This document shows positions 48,414 to 57,069 of a stretch of 64,000 nucleotides of DNA, one piece after another. Each line of letters starts with the position of its first letter. Within the stretch, counting starts at the first letter, position 1. The stretch is from Gillisella vitis (GTDB lineage: Bacteria; Pseudomonadota; Alphaproteobacteria; Rhizobiales; Rhizobiaceae), in assembly GCA_009744235.1 (NCBI GenBank), contig WPHV01000009.1:62001-126000 (forward strand), read 5' to 3'. Under the pieces are notes generated by a model. The model had not been told where the DNA came from, did not search any database, and was given only the letters and a program-made list of their open reading frames with translations. Position numbers and translations under genes: made by a program.

Positions 48414-49532
48414 ATGCCTCTGATCAATATGCCAGATTTCGCCGGCGCTCTTCTTGATGATTTTGCCGCGCGTGGCGCAGCAAGGGTCGATACACCGGTT
48501 ATCCAACCCGCCGAGCCGTTTCTGGATATGGCGGGCGAGGATCTGCGCCGCCGAATTTTCCTCACCGAAAGCGAGACCGGCGAAAGCCTGTGTCTGCGGC
48601 CGGAATTCACCATTCCCGTCTGTCTCAGCCATATCGAAAACGCCACCGGCACGCCGAAACGCTACGCCTATCTGGGCGAAGTGTTTCGCCAGCGTCGCGA
48701 AGGCGGCAATGAATTCTATCAGGCCGGTATCGAAGATCTTGGCGAGCCCGCGACGGCCCGGGCCGATGCCCGCGCCATTAATGACGCCATCGGCATTCTG
48801 CACAAGCTGCTGCCCGGACGGCCTCTGACCGTCATGCTCGGCGATCAAGCGGTGTTTGAAGCCGTGGTCAAGACACTTGGCCTGCCCTCCGGCTGGCAAA
48901 GGCGGCTGATCCAGGCTTTTGGCGACAGCACCCATCTCGATCAATTGTTAAAAACCCTGGCCAGCCCACAAACGGCGCATGGTCTCGATCCCGCTGTGGA
49001 AGCGCTGCTCTCGTCGGGCGACGAAGCCGGGCTGATCGCCCACCTCGATCGGACCATGGAAGACACCGGCTATTCCACCAATGCCAGCCGCAGCCCCCGC
49101 GAAATTGCCGCGAGGCTGAAGGAAAAGCTGGCGCTGGCCGAAACCCGGCTGGATGGCGCCGCCCTATTACTGTTGCGCGAGTTCCTGTCGCTGGAATTGC
49201 CGCTGAGTGAAGCCGCCGCTGCACTGGCGGGCTTTGCCGATGCGGCGGGCCTGTCGTTGGGTGCGGCTCTTGACGGGTTTGAGGCACGGATCGCTGCACT
49301 TGCCAACCTTGGCGTCGATCTCACCCGGATCACCTATCGCGCCGCCTTTGGCAGACCACTGGATTATTACACCGGTCTGGTGTTTGAAGTGGCACTTTCT
49401 GGCGAACCCGCCGTTTTGGCCGGTGGCGGGCGGTTCGACCGGCTGCTGACGCTGCTCGGTGCAAAGCACACCATTCCCGCCGTTGGCTTCTCACTCTGGC
49501 TGGACCGCATCGAACTGGCGAGGGCGCGCTGA
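48414..49532 (+). CDS. hisZ: ATP phosphoribosyltransferase regulatory subunit HisZ
   Basis: A 372-residue HisS-like protein without synthetase activity, the regulatory subunit for short-form His[28 protein letters not shown] near 22-48, [13 protein letters not shown] near 58-70, [25 protein letters not shown] near 86-110 and the C-terminal [14 protein letters not shown] near 340-353 follow the class II pattern. Its stop overlaps the hisG start (TGATG). ATG 48414 directly after the hairpin-free spacer is the only suitable start. Confidence 0.95.
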   Translation: MPLINMPDFAGALLDDFAARGAARVDTPVIQPAEPFLDMAGEDLRRRIFLTESETGESLCLRPEFTIPVCLSHIENATGTPKRYAYLGEVFRQRREGGNEFYQAGIEDLGEPATARADARAINDAIGILHKLLPGRPLTVMLGDQAVFEAVVKTLGLPSGWQRRLIQAFGDSTHLDQLLKTLASPQTAHGLDPAVEALLSSGDEAGLIAHLDRTMEDTGYSTNASRSPREIAARLKEKLALAETRLDGAALLLLREFLSLELPLSEAAAALAGFADAAGLSLGAALDGFEARIAALANLGVDLTRITYRAAFGRPLDYYTGLVFEVALSGEPAVLAGGGRFDRLLTLLGAKHTIPAVGFSLWLDRIELARAR

Positions 49533-50224
49533 TGACCATTACCATCGGATTGCCCTCCAAGGGCCGGATGAAGGAAGACGCCTCGGCGATTTTTGCCCGT
49601 GCCGGGCTGACCATTACCGCTGTCGGCAATGACCGCTCCTATCGCGGTCGGGTCGAAGGCGAGGATATCGAGATTGCCTATCTCTCCGCCTCGGAAATTT
49701 CCCGCGAGATCGGCAATGGCACGGTTGATTTCGGGGTCACTGGCGAGGACCTGATCCGTGAAGAACTGGCAGATGCCGACAAGCGCGTGGAAATCGCCGC
49801 ACGGCTTGGTTTTGGCCATGCCGATGTGGTGGTCGCCGTGCCGGATATCTGGCTGGACGTGGACAGCATGGCTGATCTGGGGGATGTGGCGCAGGAATTT
49901 CGCGCCCGCCATGGCCGAAGATTGGCGATAGCCACCAAATACTGGCGCCTGACCCAGCAGTTCTTTTCCCGCCAGCACGGTATTCAACTCTACCGGATTG
50001 TTGAAAGCCTGGGAGCCACCGAAGGCGCACCCGCCGCTGGTCAGGCCGACATAATCGTTGATATCACCTCGACCGGTTCAACCCTGCGGGCAAACCACCT
50101 GAAAGTATTGAGTGATGGCATCATCCTGCGCTCGCAGGCCTGCCTGGTCCGCGCCCGCAAGGCGGAGCATGAAGGCAATGCTCAGATTGCCAGAATCGTC
50201 GACGCCGTCAGAAACGCGCTCTGA
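49532..50224 (+). CDS. hisG: ATP phosphoribosyltransferase catalytic subunit (short form)
   Basis: A 230-residue catalytic subunit that starts histidine synthesis from ATP and [15 protein letters not shown] near 7-17, [12 protein letters not shown] near 69-80 and the PRPP loop [17 protein letters not shown] near 172-188 are typical. It lacks the C-terminal regulatory domain of long HisG and depends on HisZ, whose gene overlaps it. A terminator follows at 50288. hisS, hisZ and hisG lie in the same direction but the gap between hisS and hisZ holds extra genes. Confidence 0.96.
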   Translation: MTITIGLPSKGRMKEDASAIFARAGLTITAVGNDRSYRGRVEGEDIEIAYLSASEISREIGNGTVDFGVTGEDLIREELADADKRVEIAARLGFGHADVVVAVPDIWLDVDSMADLGDVAQEFRARHGRRLAIATKYWRLTQQFFSRQHGIQLYRIVESLGATEGAPAAGQADIIVDITSTGSTLRANHLKVLSDGIILRSQACLVRARKAEHEGNAQIARIVDAVRNAL

Positions 50225-50731
50225 ATGATCCAAGCAGACGCAATGTAGTCGACCGCTTCGCGCATTTCACAAAATCAATAATGACGTAAAAGCCCGGGGT
50301 CTGAATAGACGCTGGGCTTTTTCTTCTGAAACATTCCATCTCAATAAATAGAATTCTATACATAAGTCTTTTTTTGAAAAAAAGGCGCATAGACAATGTA
50401 ATTTTGGTAACTATTTATTTTTTTATAATTTATTATCATTTTTATTTAAAATTTCTTTATGGCGTATATTGGCACTTAAATTGATTTAAAATATCATTTA
50501 TACGACATTTTGAATAGGTATTTATATAGAAAATATCATTTAATGATTTTCTTATCAAAATAAATAATTGACTTATGGCAAAACAGACGCCTAATTTATT
50601 GGCACGGATACTCTATAAAAAATAAATTTATATTTTATCAAAAAATATAAATAAATATAACCATCTATCATTCTATATATGGTGGTTTTATATTGTTTCC
50701 GTGATTATTATTCTAATCATATCTGGGGGTA
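50225..50731. other. AT-rich intergenic stretch
   Basis: About 500 bases. After the hisG terminator, from about 50330 to 50720, the sequence is strikingly AT rich with long A/T runs, unlike anything else in the window. No conserved frame is visible before the small peptide gene at 50732. It may be transferred DNA or a promoter region bound by a nucleoid protein of the MucR/Ros or H-NS kind. Confidence 0.65.
50288..50325 (+). terminator. Terminator downstream of hisG
   Basis: AAAAGCCC pairs with GGGCTTTT, with a nested GTCT/AGAC pair, followed by a T-run. Symmetric, so it may work on both strands. Confidence 0.85.
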
Positions 50732-50863
50732 ATGATGAAATACCACATGAAAGCACTTATTATTGTCTCGCTGTTCTTGGGCACTGGTGAAACACTCACC
50801 ATAGCAAACGCAGGGGTCTGCAATCCGATCACCAAGGTTTGCTCCGGCCCTCACGGCGGCTAA
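50732..50863 (+). CDS. Small secreted peptide with two cysteines, 43 residues
   Basis: ATG 50732 (or 50735) follows CTGGGGGTA. The product has a basic start (MMKYHMK), a hydrophobic stretch ALIIVSLFLGTG and a likely cleavage region TIANA-G, leaving a mature peptide of about 16 residues, GVCNPITKVCSGPHGG. The two cysteines are seven residues apart and could form a ring. Nothing in the DNA around it indicates a transporter or immunity gene. It is embedded at the end of AT-rich DNA and followed by a strong terminator, so it looks like a complete transcription unit. I do not know a family for it. Confidence 0.55.
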   Translation: MMKYHMKALIIVSLFLGTGETLTIANAGVCNPITKVCSGPHGG

Positions 50864-50962
50864 GGCTGTTTAGAGTTTCCCAGGGAAAACGGGGGTTCCT
50901 TTCCCTGACAAATTCCCAGACGATGTGCGTGATCCATCACAGCATGCCGTTCAAAGCAAAAA

Positions 50963-50996
50963 GCCCGTCGGATCGCTCCGACGGGCCTTTGTATTT
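50963..50996 (+). terminator. Terminator after the peptide gene
   Basis: GCCCGTCGGA pairs with TCCGACGGGC around TCGC (10 perfect base pairs), followed by CTTTGTATTT; on the other strand AAAAGCCC provides a T-run, so it may serve the convergent DoxX gene too. Confidence 0.88.
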
Positions 50997-51064
50997 ATCC
51001 CGGCTTGAAAGAGCCGGTCGATACAGGAAATTTTTATAGGCTATATTGAATAGCCCCCTGCATA

Positions 51065-51511
51065 TCAGGCAAGCGCCAGCTTACCACCGCGACGGGCGTC
51101 CAGCGAGTAGGCGCCAGCTCCAACCGTTGCCAGCAGGATATAAGCGCCAGCGAGGGTGAAGTTCTTCATCATCATGATGCCGTTCAGCGTGTTGATCCAG
51201 CCCAGTGCTGCATCTGGCCAGCCGGGAACGGCAACCGTGCCGCTATGGAAGACAGCGCCGGTGAAGACGCAAAACAGCGCCAAGGCCCAACCAATGATTT
51301 TCGTCTGGAAGCCGACGAGGACGGAAAGACCGGTGATCAGTTCGAACGCACCGGCCAGATAGGCCAGAGCTGTTGCAGCAGGCAGTCCGGCGCCAGTGAT
51401 CATACCGGCAGTCGCAGCCGGATCGGTCAGCTTGCCAAAGCCAGACAGGATGAAGATGAAGGAGAGAAGAATTCTGGCGAGCAGAAGGATCGCGTTATTG
51501 GTATTTGACAT
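51065..51511 (-). CDS. DoxX family membrane protein
   Basis: A 148-residue protein with four hydrophobic segments. ILLSFIFILSGFGKLTDPAATAGMI near 13-37, and YLAGAFELITGLSVLVGFQTK near 51-71 carry the DoxX pattern. DoxX relatives take part in redox or quinone-linked reactions in the membrane. ATG 51511 is selected since the longer upstream frame has no membrane-signal logic; GGAGCCTTCC-type ribosome site appears directly upstream. It is divergent from the GST gene. Confidence 0.85.
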   Translation of the reverse strand: MSNTNNAILLLARILLSFIFILSGFGKLTDPAATAGMITGAGLPAATALAYLAGAFELITGLSVLVGFQTKIIGWALALFCVFTGAVFHSGTVAVPGWPDAALGWINTLNGIMMMKNFTLAGAYILLATVGAGAYSLDARRGGKLALA

Positions 51512-51677
51512 GGAAGGCTCCAGTGTGATGACTGCGGGACGCAAATTGGTTAGAAAACTGTAAAGCCGTTTTCCCACATCTCTACTGTTCCAGATAGGTG
51601 GACAATAATTGACGTATCGTTCACAATTTGAGAACAGTTGATATCTTCGATACCCTGGCATTAATTAGGATATTGTC

Positions 51678-52388
51678 ATGACAGACCTTTCTTCCTTCCC
51701 GATCACAAAGCGCTGGCCAGCCCAGAATCCAGAGATCATTCAGCTTTATTCGCTGCCAACCCCAAATGGCGTCAAAGTATCGATTGCGCTCGAAGAACTG
51801 GAACTGCCCTATGAGGCACATCTGGTGACGTTTTCCGACAATTCGCAGAAATCGCCGGAATTCGTCTCGCTTAATCCGAACGGCCGCATCCCGGCCATCC
51901 TCGATCCGCATGGGCCGGATGGCAAACCGGCTGGCGTGTTCGAATCGGGTGCTATTCTGGTCTATCTGGCCGAAAAGACCGGACGGCTTTTGCCGAAGGA
52001 CGGCCCCAGCCGCTACAGCGTCTTGCAATGGCTGTTCTTCCAGATGGGCGGTGTCGGGCCGATGTTTGGCCAGTTCGGCCATTTCCACAAATATGCCGCC
52101 GATAAGGTCGCCAACAATGCATACCCGATGGAACGCTACCGCGACGAAACCCGCCGCTTGCTGTCCGTGCTCGAGGCAGAACTTGCGCACCGTCCCTGGC
52201 TTGCCGGTGACGAGTACAGCATTGCCGATATCGCCACCTGGCCGTGGGTGCGGTGCATTACCGCTGGTTATGACGCCGCCGAGGTCATTGGTCTCTCCAA
52301 TTATCCCGCCGTCATGGATTGGGCCGCTCGCGGCGAAGCCCGTCCTGCCAGCCAAAAGGGCCTGAATATTCCTCCGCGCCCAGTCTGA
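51678..52388 (+). CDS. Glutathione S-transferase (YghU-like)
   Basis: A 236-residue GST. The thioredoxin-fold N-terminus reads IQLYSLPTPNGVKVSIALEELELPYE near 19-44, with SLNPNGRIPAI near 62-72 and FESGAILVYLAEKTGRLLP near 86-104. The C-terminal helical domain has RPWLAGDEYSIADIATWPW near 173-191. It is the Nu-class/YghU style that can act as disulfide-bond reductase with glutathione. Divergent from DoxX, which may also relate to redox stress. Own promoter in the 51512-51677 gap. Confidence 0.9.
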   Translation: MTDLSSFPITKRWPAQNPEIIQLYSLPTPNGVKVSIALEELELPYEAHLVTFSDNSQKSPEFVSLNPNGRIPAILDPHGPDGKPAGVFESGAILVYLAEKTGRLLPKDGPSRYSVLQWLFFQMGGVGPMFGQFGHFHKYAADKVANNAYPMERYRDETRRLLSVLEAELAHRPWLAGDEYSIADIATWPWVRCITAGYDAAEVIGLSNYPAVMDWAARGEARPASQKGLNIPPRPV

Positions 52389-52414
52389 GGCTGATCTTGA
52401 TCGAGCTGGCCTGA

Positions 52415-52900
52415 TCAGAAACGTTTGCAATTCAACGCACCATCCCGCTCCACTGCGGCAGCGGGATTGGTGTTGCCTTGCGGGCGCACCGTCACGGCAT
52501 AGCTGCCAGCAAAACGGTTGATATCCTCTCCCTGCATGCTGGCATTCAACACGATGTCGACACTCATGATTTCCCCACCGTCGCCCGAGGTGGAGGAGGT
52601 GCGGAGCTGAAAGCTCCGATCGTCACGCCTGGATTGCACCATGTCAGCCATGGCAAGCCGAACCGCGCCGGTCACTGTCCTGTCCTCGCCCGACACGCCC
52701 TGCCCCGGCTTAAACACCATGACGCCGCGAAGATTTCCCAGCGGCCAGCCTGGCTCTTCCTTGAAAGCGGCCTCTATCGACAATTTCAGTTGGCCATCAT
52801 CTACCGCACAATAATAGCGATCCATGGCCTCAACCCCTGGTGTCAGGCACGCCAAAATCACCACGGCTTCATTCAGGATCAATACAAATCGGTTTATCAT
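52415..52900 (-). CDS. Hypothetical secreted protein, 161 residues
   Basis: A short signal-like N-terminus (FVLILNEAVVILACLTPGVEA) is followed by MDRYYCAVDDGQLKLSIEAAF, a beta-rich middle (LRGVMVFKP, RTVTGAVRLAMADMVQSRRD) and a C-terminal LNCKRF. The Cys residues at the two ends of the mature part could form a disulfide. No family recognised. Convergent with the GST gene. Confidence 0.6.
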   Translation of the reverse strand: MINRFVLILNEAVVILACLTPGVEAMDRYYCAVDDGQLKLSIEAAFKEEPGWPLGNLRGVMVFKPGQGVSGEDRTVTGAVRLAMADMVQSRRDDRSFQLRTSSTSGDGGEIMSVDIVLNASMQGEDINRFAGSYAVTVRPQGNTNPAAAVERDGALNCKRF

Positions 52901-52964
52901 CGCCCGCCCTCCAGACAGGACCCAGCAACAGGGTTGCTAAAAAACCGATCCTTGCATGCCGCGA

Positions 52965-54278
52965 TTATAAATCCTTTAATTTCTGGGGTTTTTCTCCTCC
53001 AAACGCCCAGTTGAGCAATTCGATAGTGTGGACGACAGGGATGTCAGTTCCCGAACCGATCTGGGTCATACAGCCAATATTACCAGCAGCGACAACATCA
53101 GGGTTAACGGCATGGATATTGCGCAGTTTGCGGGCCTTCAATTGCTGCGAAATCTCCGACTGGAGAATATTATAGGTTCCGGCCGAGCCACAACACAAAT
53201 GCCCTTCCGCCGGATCGCGGACCGTAAAGCCCGCCGTTTTCAGCAGTAATTTCGGCAGCGCCGTTATCTTCTGGCCATGTTGCAGCGAACAGGCGGAATG
53301 ATAGGCAACAGTCACGCCCTTATCCGGCTGCTGCGGCAGATCCAGACCAGCGACATACTCGCTCACGTCCTTCGCAAGCGCCGAAACCCGTGCAGCCTTG
53401 GCGCTATAGACCGGGTCGTGGCGCAGCATATGGCCGTAATCCTTGATGGTGGTGCCGCAGCCGGATGTGGTGATAACGATGGCATCCAGAGCGCTTGTCT
53501 CACCCGACCCGATCTCCGCCATCCAGGCATCAATATTGCGCCGGGCTGCGGCAAGCGCATCCGTCTCACGCCCCATGTGATGCACCAGTGCCCCGCAGCA
53601 GCCCTCCCCCTTGGGAACGACGACTTCGATACCGAGCCGAGTCAGGAGCGCAACAGTCGCCTCATTGATACCGGGATCAAGCACCGACTGGGCGCAGCCG
53701 GTCAAAAGCGCCACCCGGCCTTTGCGATTGCCCCGCGCCGAATGCAAGCCCGGACGTGAGATGGGCGATGGATAGGGCACATCCTGAGGCGCCAGCAGCA
53801 ACATCGCGGCCATCGGCTTCAAGGCGGCAACACGCTCCATCAGTGGCGCAAACGGGCGTCCAAATCGGGCAAAGGCCAGCGCCACCCGCATACGTCCCGG
53901 ATAGGGCAGCACCGTCGCCAGCAGCGTGCGGATCAACCGGTCGGCAAGCGGCCTTTGATAGGTGTTTTCGATATGGTTGCGCGCATGGTCGACCAGATGC
54001 ATGTAATCGACACCGGAGGGACAGGTCGTCGTACAGGCCAGGCAAGACAGACACCGGTCGATATGCGTGACGATTTCCTCATCCGCTGCCCGCCCGTTTT
54101 CCAGCATATCCTTGATCAGATAGATGCGCCCGCGCGGACTGTCCAACTCATTGCCAAGCGTGACATAGGTGGGACAGGTCGCGGTACAGAAGCCGCAATG
54201 CACACAGCGGCGCAGGATGCTCTCGGCTTCAGCGGTCTTTGGGTCGGCAAGTTGGGCCAGCGTGAAATTCGTCTGCAT
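52965..54278 (-). CDS. glcF: Glycolate oxidase iron-sulfur subunit GlcF
   Basis: A 437-residue subunit. Two ferredoxin-type motifs, CVHCGFCTATCP near 26-37 and CLSCLACTTTCPSG near 77-90, bind 4Fe-4S clusters. Two CCG-type motifs follow: GCCGALVHHMGR near 232 and LCCGSAGTYN near 382. With GlcD and GlcE it oxidises glycolate to glyoxylate. The start ATG shares its first base with the glcE stop (TAATG). Last gene of the glcDEF operon. Confidence 0.95.
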   Translation of the reverse strand: MQTNFTLAQLADPKTAEAESILRRCVHCGFCTATCPTYVTLGNELDSPRGRIYLIKDMLENGRAADEEIVTHIDRCLSCLACTTTCPSGVDYMHLVDHARNHIENTYQRPLADRLIRTLLATVLPYPGRMRVALAFARFGRPFAPLMERVAALKPMAAMLLLAPQDVPYPSPISRPGLHSARGNRKGRVALLTGCAQSVLDPGINEATVALLTRLGIEVVVPKGEGCCGALVHHMGRETDALAAARRNIDAWMAEIGSGETSALDAIVITTSGCGTTIKDYGHMLRHDPVYSAKAARVSALAKDVSEYVAGLDLPQQPDKGVTVAYHSACSLQHGQKITALPKLLLKTAGFTVRDPAEGHLCCGSAGTYNILQSEISQQLKARKLRNIHAVNPDVVAAGNIGCMTQIGSGTDIPVVHTIELLNWAFGGEKPQKLKDL

Positions 54279-55516
54279 TATCTAACGCTTCCTGTTCGCT
54301 GACTGTCCAAACCTGCGCCCGTGAATCCCGGATTAAATATCCCCGATGGGTCGAATTTTTCCCGCAACTGCTGCGACAACATCGCAACTGCTGCCTCTTC
54401 CGGCTCAAAAGCAGCGACCGACACCCCTTGTGCTTCACTGGCGCGCATCAATGTCGCGTGGCCTCCGCCCAGGGCTTTGATGCCAGCGCGAACCAGGTCT
54501 GCATCGGTATCCGCCTCCATCTGCATCCAGACCAGGCCGCCCTGCCAGTCGTAGAAGGCATCGATAGCCGCATGCAGGCGCAGGCCAGCGACCAGTTGAT
54601 GACCCGCCGTCGGTGCGACGGAGACTTTCCAGACCGGCTTGCCCAACATCGCCGCGAAGGGGCGCACATCGCGGATTTCCTGCCAAACAACAAGACTTTG
54701 CGGCTCATCCAGCAGCGTGGCGGGTCCAAGCCGTTCCATCACCGCCAGCAGCTTCTCCGCCCGCTCGCGCACCGAGGCAGGCAGGCCTTCCAGCCGTAAT
54801 ACCGTAGCGGGTCCCTCCGGTAGATTTCCGCCGATCAGGCGAGGCCGAACCAGTTCCGGCAGATGGGCAGCACCCGTCACCTCGACCGGCATGGCAAGCG
54901 CGACGGCCATGGCATGGGCGGCGGCGGCATCGTCAAGACCTGACACCACCACCGTTTGCGTCAGGCGCGGACGCGGCAGAACCTTGAAGGTAACTTCCGT
55001 CAAAAACCCAAGCGTGCCGTGCGAACCGGCCAGAAGCTTCGCCAGATCGAGCCCGGTGACATTCTTCATCACCCGTCCGCCTGCTTTGATCGCCTCGCCC
55101 TTGCCATTGACGAAACGGACACCCAGCAGGTGGTCCCGCGCCGCCCCTGCCACAAAGCGCCGAGGCCCGGAAGCATTGACGCTGAAGGCGCCGCCAATTG
55201 TCGGTTCCCCTGTCGTCCCCATCAAACCGCGATGATCCGGCGGCTCAAAGGCCAGCGACTGGCCTTTCTCAGTCACCGCCGCCTCGATCTCGGCCATCGG
55301 CGTCCCGGCTTTCGCGGTCAGCACCATTTCTGCCGGATTATAGGCAATTATCCCGGAGAGCCCGGTGGATGACAGTATCGCATCCGTCTCAAGGCGATTG
55401 CCGAAGCCTGAACGCGTGCCGCCACCCTTGATGGCAAGCGTCCTGCCCGTCGCGGCGCTTTCGGCAATGATCGCCGCAGCCTCGTCTTCTGTTCGCGGCA
55501 CCAGAAATCCGCTCAC
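54278..55516 (-). CDS. glcE: Glycolate oxidase FAD-binding subunit GlcE
   Basis: A 412-residue FAD-linked subunit. AIKGGGTRSGFG near 30-41 is part of the FAD site, and GEPTIGGAFSVNASGPRRF near 101-119 and SHGTLGFLTEVTFKV near 164-178 follow the FAD-binding type 4 pattern. The start is GTG at 55516, four bases overlapping the glcD stop (GTGA); an upstream ATG at 55561 lies well inside glcD and is rejected. Confidence 0.93.
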   Translation of the reverse strand: MSGFLVPRTEDEAAAIIAESAATGRTLAIKGGGTRSGFGNRLETDAILSSTGLSGIIAYNPAEMVLTAKAGTPMAEIEAAVTEKGQSLAFEPPDHRGLMGTTGEPTIGGAFSVNASGPRRFVAGAARDHLLGVRFVNGKGEAIKAGGRVMKNVTGLDLAKLLAGSHGTLGFLTEVTFKVLPRPRLTQTVVVSGLDDAAAAHAMAVALAMPVEVTGAAHLPELVRPRLIGGNLPEGPATVLRLEGLPASVRERAEKLLAVMERLGPATLLDEPQSLVVWQEIRDVRPFAAMLGKPVWKVSVAPTAGHQLVAGLRLHAAIDAFYDWQGGLVWMQMEADTDADLVRAGIKALGGGHATLMRASEAQGVSVAAFEPEEAAVAMLSQQLREKFDPSGIFNPGFTGAGLDSQRTGSVR

Positions 55517-56946
55517 GCTCGGCCCTCCAGCGGAAAGACCTTGCTGGGGTTGAGCAACCAATCCGGGTCGAACGCGGCGCGGACCGCCATTTGCTGGGCA
55601 AGATCGTCCTTGGAAAACTGATGGTGCATCAGGTCGCGCTTTTCAATGCCAACACCATGCTCGCCAGTCAGGCAGCCACCGGCATCGACGCACAGCTTGA
55701 GGATTTCATTGCCTGCCGCCTCCGCCTTGGCGGCATCTTCGGGATCGTTGATATTATAGAGGATCAGAGGATGCATATTGCCGTCACCGGCATGAAAGAC
55801 ATTGGCGACCCGCAGACCGTAACGGTCGATGATTTCCGATGTCTTTTTCAGCACATAAGCCAATTTGCTGAGCGGAACCGTGCCATCCATGCAGATATAA
55901 TCGGCGATCCGGCCCGTTGCCCCGAAGGCGGATTTGCGACCTTTCCAGATCAGAGCTGCCTCCGTCGCCGATTGGCTTTCACGGATGGTTTTCACCCCAT
56001 GGCGGCGGGCGATTTCGCAAATATCGGCCAGCATCGCCTCCATCTCGGCGTCCGATCCCTCGACCTCGATAATCAGCAGTGCCTCGACATCCATGGGATA
56101 ACCAGCATGAGCAAAAGCCTCGCAAATCTCGATGGCGGGCTTGTCCATGAATTCCATCGCCACCGGCACGATGCCTGCTCCGATAATATCGGCAACGCAA
56201 GTGCCAGCGGCCTCGGCACTGTCAAATCCGAACAAGACCGGACGCGCACCTTCCGGCTTGGCCAGCAGCCGCACGGTCGCCTCGGTGACGATACCGAGTT
56301 GGCCTTCCGAACCACAGATCAGACCAAGCAGATCGTAACCGCTGCTATCGAGCGCCTTGCCGCCCAGGTCAATCACCGTGCCATCGACCAGCACCATCTT
56401 CACGCCGAGAAGATTATTGGTGGTCACGCCATATTTCAGACAGTGGGCGCCACCGGAATTCATGCCGATATTGCCGCCAATCGTGCAGGCCAGCTGCGAA
56501 CTGGGGTCGGGCGCGTAGAAAAATCCCTGCGGTCCGACCGCTTCCGAGATCGCCAGATTGGTCACCCCAGCCTGAACAATGGCGGTGCGGTTCATGAAAT
56601 CAATGTCGAGAATCCGGGTCATGGCCGACAGGCCGATCACCACCGCATCCTCCTGGGGAATCGCGCCACCGGAAAGCGAGGTACCCGCCCCACGCGGCAC
56701 GACCGGTAGCTTATAGCGATGGCAATATTGCATCACGGCGGCCACCTGCGCCGTGGTTTCAGGCAGCGCAACACAGAGCGGCTGGCGGCGATAGGCCAGA
56801 AACCCATCGGTCTCGAAGGGCACCAGCTCTCTTGGCTTATGGATCAGCCGCTCCCTAGGCAGGATTGCCGACAGCTCGGCGACGATCCCGTCACGCCGAT
56901 CAAGAATGCCAGCATCGGGCTTTAGAAATTCAATTGTATCGGCCAT
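55513..56946 (-). CDS. glcD: Glycolate oxidase subunit GlcD
   Basis: A 477-residue FAD-linked oxidase. VVPRGAGTSLSGGAIP near 85-100 is the FAD loop, GGNIGMNSGGAHCLKYG near 156-172 and GEHGVGIEKRDLM near 429-441 are family motifs. It is the catalytic subunit that passes electrons through GlcE/GlcF to the chain. First gene of glcDEF. Start ATG 56946 directly after a region of about 120 bases separating it from the DUF6880 gene, which reads in the same direction. Confidence 0.95.
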   Translation of the reverse strand: MADTIEFLKPDAGILDRRDGIVAELSAILPRERLIHKPRELVPFETDGFLAYRRQPLCVALPETTAQVAAVMQYCHRYKLPVVPRGAGTSLSGGAIPQEDAVVIGLSAMTRILDIDFMNRTAIVQAGVTNLAISEAVGPQGFFYAPDPSSQLACTIGGNIGMNSGGAHCLKYGVTTNNLLGVKMVLVDGTVIDLGGKALDSSGYDLLGLICGSEGQLGIVTEATVRLLAKPEGARPVLFGFDSAEAAGTCVADIIGAGIVPVAMEFMDKPAIEICEAFAHAGYPMDVEALLIIEVEGSDAEMEAMLADICEIARRHGVKTIRESQSATEAALIWKGRKSAFGATGRIADYICMDGTVPLSKLAYVLKKTSEIIDRYGLRVANVFHAGDGNMHPLILYNINDPEDAAKAEAAGNEILKLCVDAGGCLTGEHGVGIEKRDLMHHQFSKDDLAQQMAVRAAFDPDWLLNPSKVFPLEGRA

Positions 56947-57069
56947 CCAGTCCTCCCGAAGCGCCGCTCAGAGGAAGCACCTTATCTGCGTCGGGCAATT
57001 CCTCAAATGAAAACCGTGCGGAGATCGGCATCCTCCTCATCTGCTGTTTGCTGCCACCTCAAGACTTTG

